Origin: Micromonospora parastrephiae
GTDB lineage: Bacteria; Actinomycetota; Actinomycetes; Mycobacteriales; Micromonosporaceae
Length of the DNA stretch: 64,000 nt
Direction: 5' to 3'
Assembly (NCBI RefSeq): GCF_016802865.1
Contig: NZ_JAEVHM010000005.1
Coordinates: 22,049-86,048 of the forward strand
The number at the start of each line of letters is the position of its first letter. Position 1 is the stretch's first letter. The notes below the pieces were generated by a model, which was given only the letters and a program-made list of their open reading frames with translations, did not search any database and was not told the origin of the DNA. The translations under genes and the position numbers were made by a program. Below are positions 54,777-62,218 of the stretch, piece after piece.

Positions 54777-56657
54777 TCACCCGTCGACGGATGCCCTGTC
54801 CCCATCCCGCCACCGGGGCCGCGGTGCCGAGCGGGGCTTGGCGATCCGCTGATTGTCAACGCTGGCCGAGGTGCGGGTGGTGGCGCCGGCCAGCAGCCGG
54901 GCCGAGTTGACCAACCCCACCAGGCTGAACGCCTGCGGCGTGTTGCCGAGGTGGCGCCCCGTGGCCGGATCACACTCCTCCGCGAGCAGGCCCACGTCGT
55001 TACGCAGTGCGAGCAGCCGCGCGAAGAGTTGCTGCGCCGCGTCCGTTCGGCCGATGCCCCACAACGCGTCGACCAGCCAGAAACTGCACGCGAGGAATGC
55101 GCCTTCAGGACCCGGGAGCCCGTCGTCACTGCCCTGCTCTGGGCGGTAGCGCAGCACGAAGCCTTCGACGCAGAGATCCCGCTGCACCGCCTCGACGGTG
55201 CCCACCACTCGCGGGTCGTCCCAGGCGAGGAAGCCGACCCGTGGGATGAGCAGTAGCGCGGCGTCCAGAGCCGGATGGCCGTACGACTGGGTGAAGGTGT
55301 TCCGGACGGGGTCGAAACCTCGCTCGCACACCTCCCGATGGATCTCGTCCCGGATCGTCCGCCACCGGTCCACCGGGCCGTCCAAGCCGTGCTCCTGCAC
55401 CGCCCGGACCGCCCGGTCGAACCCGGCCCAGGCCATCACCTTCGAGTGGACGAAGTGTCGGCGCGGCCCCCGAACCTCCCAGAGGCCGTTGTCCGGCTGA
55501 CGCCAGGTGCGCTCCAGGTGATCCAGCAACGCCCGCTGTACGTCCCATCCGGCCTCCGTCGCCGCGATTCCCGCCTCCCGACTCAGGTGCAGCCCGTCGA
55601 GCACTTCGCCCCAGACGTCCAACTGGAGTTGGTCGGCGGCGGCGTTACCCACCCGGACCGGTGCCGCCCCCTGGTATCCCTTCAACCACGGCAGGGAGCT
55701 CTCCGGTAGGCGCCGGGTGCCGTCCAACCCGTACATGATTTGCAGGTCCGCCGGATCTCCGGCGACGGCCCGCAGCAGCCAGTCCCGCCACGCTCGGGCC
55801 TCGTCGAGGTACCCGGTGCCCAGCAGCGCCTGCAGTGTGAAGGTAGAGTCGCGCAGCCAGCAGTACCGGTAGTCCCAGTTGCGCGGCCCGCCCAGCTGCT
55901 CCGGCAGTGACGTGGTGGCGGCAGCCACGATGCCACCGGTCGGCGCGTAGGTAAGCGCCTTGAGCAACACCAGGGATCGTCTGACTTCTGCTGCCCACGC
56001 GCCCTCGTAGTCGCAGCGGGCAATCCACTCGCGCCAGAACCGTTCGGCGGCGTGCAGCGCGCGGCGGGCCTCGACCGGCTGCGGCGGCGGCTCATGCGAG
56101 GGCCGGTGAGTGAGCACGAAGGCGACTGACTCGCCCGCCCCCACCGTGAACTCGGCCGTGGTGGTGCTGTCGTCGGTGGACAACGGCACCTCGGCGTGCA
56201 GCCAGGCGGCGTCCGGCCCGGCCACCGCCGCCAGATCGTTGTTCCGCTGCCGGATCCAAGGGGTGATATGACCGTAGTCGAAGCGTAGCCGCAACCGCAT
56301 CGCCATCGGCACCCGTCCCGAGACGCCCTCGACGACACGTACCAGGTCGGCGGCTTCGCCCCTGGGCGGCATGCAGTCGACGACCCGGACGACGCCGTCT
56401 GGTGTCTCCCACTCGCTCTCCAGCACCAGGCTGTCCCCCCGGTACCGCCGGCGGGTCGCGGGACCGCCCTCGGCAGGACCGAGCCGCCAGTGGCCGGCGC
56501 TGTCGTCGTGTAGCAGAGCGGCGAAGCAAGCTGGCGAGTCGAAGCGGGGCAGGCACAACCAGTCGACGGAGCCGTCACGCGCCACCAAGGCGGCGGTCTG
56601 CAGGTCTCCGATGACGGCGTAGTCCTCGATCGGTGCGGGCACGCGGTTCTTCCTCAT
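54777..56657 (-). CDS. Glycoside hydrolase family 15 (glucoamylase/trehalase-like)
   Basis: A 626-residue cytoplasmic enzyme (no signal peptide) of the GH15 glucoamylase/trehalase type that releases glucose from alpha-glucans or trehalose. The N-terminal beta domain starts PIEDYAVIGDLQTAALVARD with GSVDWLCLPRFDSPA. The (alpha/alpha)6 barrel has NWDYRYCWLRDSTFTLQALL, VHSKVMAWAGFDRAV and the terminal EECDPATGRHLGNTPQAFSL. The ATG at 56657 overlaps the dehydrogenase stop by 4 nt; the long frame upstream of it is the shadow of the neighbouring gene. Its product, glucose, could feed the coupled dehydrogenase. Confidence 0.92.
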   Translation of the reverse strand: MRKNRVPAPIEDYAVIGDLQTAALVARDGSVDWLCLPRFDSPACFAALLHDDSAGHWRLGPAEGGPATRRRYRGDSLVLESEWETPDGVVRVVDCMPPRGEAADLVRVVEGVSGRVPMAMRLRLRFDYGHITPWIRQRNNDLAAVAGPDAAWLHAEVPLSTDDSTTTAEFTVGAGESVAFVLTHRPSHEPPPQPVEARRALHAAERFWREWIARCDYEGAWAAEVRRSLVLLKALTYAPTGGIVAAATTSLPEQLGGPRNWDYRYCWLRDSTFTLQALLGTGYLDEARAWRDWLLRAVAGDPADLQIMYGLDGTRRLPESSLPWLKGYQGAAPVRVGNAAADQLQLDVWGEVLDGLHLSREAGIAATEAGWDVQRALLDHLERTWRQPDNGLWEVRGPRRHFVHSKVMAWAGFDRAVRAVQEHGLDGPVDRWRTIRDEIHREVCERGFDPVRNTFTQSYGHPALDAALLLIPRVGFLAWDDPRVVGTVEAVQRDLCVEGFVLRYRPEQGSDDGLPGPEGAFLACSFWLVDALWGIGRTDAAQQLFARLLALRNDVGLLAEECDPATGRHLGNTPQAFSLVGLVNSARLLAGATTRTSASVDNQRIAKPRSAPRPRWRDGDRASVDG

Positions 56658-57703
56658 TCGAAGGTCAGTACGACTTTGATGTCGTCCGGTTCGGGGCGTA
56701 CCGCGTCGGCATAACGGTTCAGCGGCACCCGTCGGCTGATGAGTAGTTCCAGCCAGTTCCGGTCGGCGGCGGCCAACGCCTGGGCGGCGGCGGTGTAGTG
56801 GCGCAGGTTCGCGTTGACCGAACCGATCACCACATCGTTCTCCAGGACCAGGTCCCGGTTGGTGGCGCCCGCGTCGATGGGAATCCGGCGCCCAGCGGAG
56901 GACACCCCGGTGAGGCAGACGATGCCGTACGGTGCGGTGCCGGCGATGACATCGAGGACCACCCGCCCGACGCCGGTGGCCTCCAGCACGACGTCGGGCT
57001 GGATCTTCTCGGCGACCTCCGAAACGGGCGCGTGATGATAGGTCGCGCCGAGGGCGGCCACCGCTGCCGGCTTCGGCCCGTCGGCCACCACGTCGAGCAC
57101 ATGGACGTCGAGTCCGCGCTGCGTACCCAGCAGCGCCCCCAGCAGGCCGATCGGGCCGGCACCGGTCACGAGTACCCGCTGCGGCGCGAACCAGGACCGC
57201 TGCCCCACCCGTTCGATCTGTTCCCACGCCTTAACCACAACCGTGGTCGGTTCCATGAGCACACCCGCGGACTCCAGAGCTGGTTCGAGCCGGACCGCGT
57301 AGTCGGTCTCGACCGTCCACAACTCACTGCCGTAGCCGTCGCGCTCCTTGATCCCGCGTTCGGTGTACCGGCCGTTGCGGCACATGTCGAACTCGCCCCG
57401 GGCGCACGCTCCGCAGGGCGCCGGGTCGGGGCGGCGGACCACCCCGACGACCAGGTCACCGGCGGTGAAATCCGTCCCTTCCGGCGCCCGACGGACACGC
57501 CCCAGCGACTCGTGGCCGAGCACCAACCGCTCGCGCCCCTGCGGCGCCCAGCCATAGGCGCCGGAGATGATCTCCCGGTCGGTGCCGCAGACGCCCAGTG
57601 CCACCGCCTCGACGAGCAGTTCGCCCGGCCCGGCAACGGGATCGGGCACGTCGCGTACCTCGACGCTGTCGGGTCGTTCGGGTCGTACGGTCAACGCGCG
57701 CAC
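56654..57703 (-). CDS. Glucose 1-dehydrogenase-like zinc alcohol dehydrogenase
   Basis: A 349-residue medium-chain dehydrogenase. The catalytic zinc motif is GVCGTDREI and GHESLG, the structural-zinc loop CGACARGEFDMCRNGRYTE, and the cofactor site VLVTGAGPIGLLGALLG. The CGTDREI and CRNGxYTExGIKxxDGYG pattern matches archaeal-type glucose dehydrogenases. It would oxidise glucose to gluconolactone with NAD(P). The GTG at 57703 has CAGGAG 6 nt upstream. It sits between NDH-2 and GH15, so the cluster could link glucan breakdown to NADH re-oxidation. Confidence 0.9.
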   Translation of the reverse strand: MRALTVRPERPDSVEVRDVPDPVAGPGELLVEAVALGVCGTDREIISGAYGWAPQGRERLVLGHESLGRVRRAPEGTDFTAGDLVVGVVRRPDPAPCGACARGEFDMCRNGRYTERGIKERDGYGSELWTVETDYAVRLEPALESAGVLMEPTTVVVKAWEQIERVGQRSWFAPQRVLVTGAGPIGLLGALLGTQRGLDVHVLDVVADGPKPAAVAALGATYHHAPVSEVAEKIQPDVVLEATGVGRVVLDVIAGTAPYGIVCLTGVSSAGRRIPIDAGATNRDLVLENDVVIGSVNANLRHYTAAAQALAAADRNWLELLISRRVPLNRYADAVRPEPDDIKVVLTFE

Positions 57704-57708
57704 AGTCG

Positions 57709-57737
57709 GCTCCTGCTCTGCTCTGCTCTGCTCTGCT
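57709..57737. repeat. Pentanucleotide tandem repeat before glucose dehydrogenase
   Basis: On the plus strand TGCTC is repeated five times head to tail (about 57711-57735). On the coding strand it is AGAGC repeated, lying between the NDH-2 stop and the ribosome-binding site of the dehydrogenase. Slippage would change the spacing between the two genes but not the ribosome-binding site to start distance. Confidence 0.7.
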
Positions 57738-59047
57738 CAGCGACGAATGAGTTCGGGGGCGGCGGTGTCCAGCGGAACGGCCGCGCCGGGCACCAGCCCG
57801 AGCTGCACGGCCGGACGGGTGCCCGCCGCGCTGAAAAGCCAGTCGGCCACGGTGCGGGTTCGGTTGGCCGGCAGCGACAACAGGTGATAGCCGCGGGCGA
57901 CGGCCCGGGCGACCGGACCGGTAAGCGGGACGTGCAGCGGGTTGGCGGTGGCCTGCCAGCCCCCGAGATCCACCACGAACCCGAGGTCGCGATGCCGGTA
58001 GGGCCGACGCCGGCCCACCCCGTACGACGCGGCGATGTTGTCCGCGGCGAGCCGGCCCTGCCGTACGGCGTGCTGGGCGGTCATCGGGGTGATGTCCCCT
58101 GGTCGGGACGGGTCCGGCACGGCGGCGGCGTCGCCGCACGCCAGGATCTCCGGGTGCGCGGGCACGGCGAGATACTCGTCGACGGTGATCCGCCCGCTCG
58201 TCACGGGCAGGCCGGTGGCCTCGACCAGCGGGTCGGGCCGGACCCCGACGCACCACACCAGCGTCCGGGACGGCACGAACCGGCCGTCGTTGAGCCGCAC
58301 GCCGTCGGCGTCCGCCTCGGTCACCGACGTGCCCAGGCACACCTCAACGCCACGCTCGCGCAACGTTCGCTCGGCGGCTGCGGACATCCGGTCGGCGAGA
58401 CCGGGCAGAACCCGGTCGGCGGTGTCCAACAGCAGCCAGCGGGGACGTACCGCGCCCAGCCGTGGGTGGCGGCGGGCGATTTCTCCGGTGAACAACTGCC
58501 CCTGGGCGGCGACCTCCGTGCCGGTGTAGCCGGCGCCGACCACGACGAACGTGCAGCGACTCGCCCGCTCGGCCGGGTCCTCGGTGGCGTCGGCGAGCTC
58601 GATCTGCTGGATCAACCGCTCGCGCAGGTGCACCGCCTCAGGGATGCCCCGGAACCCGTGCGCGTGATCGGCCACCCCGGGGATCGGCAGCAGCTTGTTG
58701 ACGCTGCCCGCGGCCAACACCAGCCGGTGGTACGCCAGCCGCCCCTGGCGTCCGTCCGCATCGGTGTACGACACACTGCGGCCGTCCACGTCGACGCCGT
58801 CGACCTCACCCACCACCACCCGGACTCCGGGCAGCGTGTCCGCCAGCGGCACCGCGACCCGGCGCGGGTCCAGCACACCTCCGGCCACCTCGGGCAGCAG
58901 CGGCAGGTACAGGAAGTAGTCGGTCGGATTGACCAGGACCACGTCCGCCGCTCCCCGGGCGAGCCGGGTCAGCCTGCGCGCGGCGTGAAAGCCGGCGAAG
59001 CCGGCTCCGACGATCACAATCACAGGTCGCGCCACGACATTCTCCAT
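57737..59047 (-). CDS. Type II NADH dehydrogenase (NDH-2)-like oxidoreductase
   Basis: A 436-residue FAD enzyme of the NDH-2 group that passes electrons from NADH to quinone at the membrane surface. The FAD motif is VIVGAGFAGFHAARRL, the NADH motif FVVVGAGYTGTEVAAQGQLF, and the second FAD segment LACGDAAAVPDPSRPGDITP followed by MTAQHAVRQGRLAADNI. A hydrophobic C-terminal stretch may anchor it. It lies downstream of the nuoLMN genes and upstream of glucose dehydrogenase on the same strand. Confidence 0.9.
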   Translation of the reverse strand: MENVVARPVIVIVGAGFAGFHAARRLTRLARGAADVVLVNPTDYFLYLPLLPEVAGGVLDPRRVAVPLADTLPGVRVVVGEVDGVDVDGRSVSYTDADGRQGRLAYHRLVLAAGSVNKLLPIPGVADHAHGFRGIPEAVHLRERLIQQIELADATEDPAERASRCTFVVVGAGYTGTEVAAQGQLFTGEIARRHPRLGAVRPRWLLLDTADRVLPGLADRMSAAAERTLRERGVEVCLGTSVTEADADGVRLNDGRFVPSRTLVWCVGVRPDPLVEATGLPVTSGRITVDEYLAVPAHPEILACGDAAAVPDPSRPGDITPMTAQHAVRQGRLAADNIAASYGVGRRRPYRHRDLGFVVDLGGWQATANPLHVPLTGPVARAVARGYHLLSLPANRTRTVADWLFSAAGTRPAVQLGLVPGAAVPLDTAAPELIRR

Positions 59048-59157
59048 CCGTCGGGCTTTCGTCTCCGGTCCCCTTCTGATCGCTACCCCGGTCCAGGGGC
59101 CGGAAAACGGTGATCTGATCCGGCCGTGACCCGTTGGTCCGTCTCAACCCTCCGACG

Positions 59158-59310
59158 GTGGGAAGACGTGACCACGCGGTCCGACTGCCCGGACGGCTGC
59201 GGAACGACCTCGCCACCGCCGCCCCGCTGCTGGCGCAGATTCCGATCTCCCCCGCCCTGCGGCGCGCCCGGCAACGTCTGGACGCCGCGCGGGGCCGGGA
59301 CGCCGGGTAG
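59158..59310 (+). CDS. Possible 50-residue protein, unassigned
   Basis: A GTG-started frame encodes a short basic, helix-prone peptide (LPGRLRNDLATAAPLLAQIP then ISPALRRARQRLDAARGRDA). There is no clear ribosome-binding site and no known family. It lies opposite the nuoN/NDH-2 gap. Confidence 0.2.
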   Translation: MGRRDHAVRLPGRLRNDLATAAPLLAQIPISPALRRARQRLDAARGRDAG

Positions 59311-59325
59311 CCCGGACGGGCCGGG

Positions 59326-60737
59326 TCACCGCTGCAGGGTCCGCTCGACAAGGCCGTACAGTGGGAAAGTTCCAGCCGCGCCGATCAGCGCTACCGCCGC
59401 GGCCACCGCTACCGCGACCCGCGGTCCCCGTGGCGACCCGGTTCCCAACGGCGGCGGGCCGGACGGCAGGGACAGGGCCGGCACCAGCCAGCGCAGGTAG
59501 TAGAAGAGGCTGGCCACGGTGTTCACCGCGGCGACCACGACCAGCCAGGCCAGCCCGCCGTCCCAGGCGGCGGTGAACACCGTCAGCTTGCCGGCGAAGA
59601 CCGCCGTGGGCGGTGTGCCGACGAGCCCCAGCAGGCAGATCGTCAACGCCGCGGCGAGCCAGGGCCGGCGGCGGGCCAGTCCCCGATAGCCGTCGAGGCA
59701 GTCGTGCGGCTCGGCGGCCAGCACCGCGAACGCGCCCAGGTTCGTCACCGCGTACCCGGCGAGGTAGACCAGCAGGGCCGGCAGCGCGCGCTCCGCGCGG
59801 CCGCGACCGCGACGGCCATCAGCAGGTAACCCACCTGCGCCACAGTGGAGTACGCGAGCAACCGGCGCGGGTCCGCCTGGCCGAACGCGGCGAAGTTGCC
59901 CAGCGTCATGGTGACCGCCGCGAGCACCGCGACCAGCAGCGGCCAGTCGACCACGTCGGCGGGCACCGCCACGGCGAACAGCCGGTACGCCGCCAGCAGG
60001 CCACCGAGCTTCGGCACGGTGGTCAGCAGCGCGCCGGCCGGGATCGAGGCGCCCTGCACCGCGTCGGGCACCCAGAAGTGGCCCGGCACCGCGCCGATCT
60101 TGAACAGCAGGCCGGCCAGCACCCCGACCACCCCGACCGCGACGGCGGCGCTCGGCGCCCCGGCCAGCCCGGCGGCCAGCCGGTCGTAGTCGCTCGCCCC
60201 GCCGCCGAGCGCGGTCAGCAGCGCGGCGCCGGCCAGCAGGCCGACCCCGGCAAGCGCGCTCATCAAATAGACCTTGAGCGCGGCCTCGGCGCCCCGCCGG
60301 TCCCGGCCCCAGCCGGCCAACCCGGTCAGCGGCACCGACGACAGCAGGTACGACACGGCCAGCAGCAGCAGGTCCGACGCCCCAGCGAGCAGCACCGCGC
60401 CGAGCACGGCGAGCAGTGTCAACACGTAGAACTCGGTCTCCCGCCGGTTGCCGGCGACCCGGCCGGCGGCGATCCCGACTACGAGCAGCCCGGCCAGCGG
60501 GATCAGCAGCCGGGCGGCGGTGGTGGCCGGGTCGAGGGCATAGCTGTGCGCGTACACGGTGGAGCGCTCGCCCACGGCGGGCAGCGCGGCGAGGACGGCC
60601 ACGAGCAGCGCCCCGACAGCGACCAGCCGGGCCACCCACTGCCGGCCCCGGGGCCGGAACGCCCCGGTGAGCAGCGTGGTGACCGCGCCGACGAGCAGGA
60701 GCAACTCCGGCAGCAGGGCGAGCGGACGTTCGTTCAC
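59326..60737 (-). CDS. nuoN: NADH-quinone oxidoreductase subunit N, one-base frameshift
   Basis: A proton-pumping antiporter-like subunit of complex I. Frame 1 holds VNERPLALLPELLLLVGAVT, LLFKIGAVPGHFWVPDAVQG (the conserved helix-7/8 region) and ADPRRLLAYSTVAQVGYLLM. A shift near 59800 leads to LPALLVYLAGYAVTNLGAFA and GLVGTPPTAVFAGKLTVFTA in the second frame. Together they give about 470 residues, normal for NuoN. The GTG at 60737 overlaps the nuoM stop in GTGA. One base is missing. Confidence 0.85.
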
Positions 60738-62215
60738 CGGGCCACCAGGTCGGTGACCGCCCGGGCGGCGGGTTCCACCACGTCCAGCAGCAGTCGGGGG
60801 AACACGCCGAGGAGCAGCGCCAGCGCCAGCAGCGGCAGCACCGCCGCGGTCTCGGCGGCGGTCAGGTCGGCGGTCGCGGACAGGCGGTGCCGGGCCGGGC
60901 CGAGGAAGACACGATGCAGCGCCCACAGGAACAGCCCGGCCGTGACCAGGATGCCGGGCAGCGCGAATGCCACCGCCACCGGCGCTGCGCTCAGGCTGCC
61001 GGCGAAAATCTGGAACTCGGCGATGAAACCGGAGAAGCCGGGCAGCCCGAGGCTGGCGAACGCCGCCACCGCGGTCAGCGCGGCGAACCGGGGCGTGTCA
61101 GCGGCCAACCCGCCGTAGGCGTCCATCCGGTAGGTGCCGCCGCGGTCGTAGAGCACGCCGGCGAGCAGGAACAATGCGGACGTGATGAGCCCGTGGCTGA
61201 CCATCTGGGTGACCGCGCCGGTGATCGCGACCGCGCGGGCCTGCGGGTCCGAGTCGGCGACCAGGCCGGCCGCGCCGACGGCCAGCACCACGTACCCCAT
61301 GTGGTTCACCGAGGTGTACGCGACCATCCGCTTGAAGTTGGTCTGGGCGAGCGCCACCAGCGCTCCGTAGAGCACGCTCACCACGCCGACCACGACGATC
61401 GCCCAGGCGTAGCGCCGCCAGGCGTCGGGCAGCATCGGCATGGCGATGCGGACGAACCCGTAGGTGCCCATCTTGAGCAGGATCCCGGCCAGCACGGCGG
61501 AACCGGCGGCCGGGGCGTCGGTGTGCGCCGGCGGCAGCCAGGTGTGGAACGGGAACGTCGGCGTCTTGATCGCCAGCCCGAGCAGGACAGCCGACAGCAC
61601 CAGGGCACCGGCCGTGCCCTGGGTGGGCGGGTCACGGGTCAACGCCACCATGTCGAAGGTGTGGGGTTGGGCGGCGACGGAGAGGCCGATGAAGCCCAGC
61701 AGCAGCGCCAGCGAGCCGAGGAACGTGTAAAGGAAGAACGTCAGCGCCGAGCGGCGGGCGTGTGGGCCGTGCCCCCAGCCGGCGATCACCGCGTACATGC
61801 CGACGATGGACAGGTCGAAGAAGACGAAGAACAGGATCAGGTCGAGCGCGACGAACAGCCCCAGGCAGGTGGTCTGCAGGGCGAGGAAGAGAGCGGCGAA
61901 CTGGCGCGGCCGGCGCTGGCGGCGCAGCGAGTACACCGCGCAGGCGGCGAAGACGACAGTGGTGAGGGCGAGCAGCGGCAGCGACAACCCGTCCACCCCG
62001 ACGTGGTAGCCGGCCCCGGCACCCGGGATCCACGGCCGGTCCACCTCGTGCGCGAACCCCTCCCCCGGGTAGGCCCACCACACGCCCAGTACCGCCGCGA
62101 CCTCGACGCCGGTGACCGCGATCCAGATCCACGACACCGTATTCGCCGGCAGGCCACGCCAGAGGAGCAGGAGCGCGGCCACCACGAGCGGCGTGAAGAC
62201 GATCAGGGACAGCAC
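60734..62215 (-). CDS. nuoM: NADH-quinone oxidoreductase subunit M
   Basis: A 493-residue complex I antiporter-like subunit with about 14 helices, intact. Family motifs seen are YHVGVDGLSLPLLALTTVVF, the segment FPFHTWLPPAHTDAPAAGSA followed by VLAGILLKMGTYGFVRIAMP, and FKRMVAYTSVNHMGYVVLAV. The key Lys in LAIKTPTFPFHTW and Glu/His in HTWLPPAH are present. The GTG start is preceded by GAGGTG, inside the end of nuoL, with a 3-nt gap. It transports protons as NADH is oxidised if the rest of complex I exists elsewhere. Confidence 0.95.
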   Translation of the reverse strand: MLSLIVFTPLVVAALLLLWRGLPANTVSWIWIAVTGVEVAAVLGVWWAYPGEGFAHEVDRPWIPGAGAGYHVGVDGLSLPLLALTTVVFAACAVYSLRRQRRPRQFAALFLALQTTCLGLFVALDLILFFVFFDLSIVGMYAVIAGWGHGPHARRSALTFFLYTFLGSLALLLGFIGLSVAAQPHTFDMVALTRDPPTQGTAGALVLSAVLLGLAIKTPTFPFHTWLPPAHTDAPAAGSAVLAGILLKMGTYGFVRIAMPMLPDAWRRYAWAIVVVGVVSVLYGALVALAQTNFKRMVAYTSVNHMGYVVLAVGAAGLVADSDPQARAVAITGAVTQMVSHGLITSALFLLAGVLYDRGGTYRMDAYGGLAADTPRFAALTAVAAFASLGLPGFSGFIAEFQIFAGSLSAAPVAVAFALPGILVTAGLFLWALHRVFLGPARHRLSATADLTAAETAAVLPLLALALLLGVFPRLLLDVVEPAARAVTDLVAR

Positions 62216-62218
62216 GGG

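Noticed and set aside
56658..57227. N-terminal extension of the GH15 protein
   Set aside because: The upstream part of that frame overlaps the dehydrogenase gene and is low-complexity; the family start MRKNRVPAPIEDYAVIGD is at 56657.
56798..59113. 771-codon plus-strand frame over glucose dehydrogenase and NDH-2
   Set aside because: Antisense shadow of two clear enzymes with intact motifs on the minus strand.
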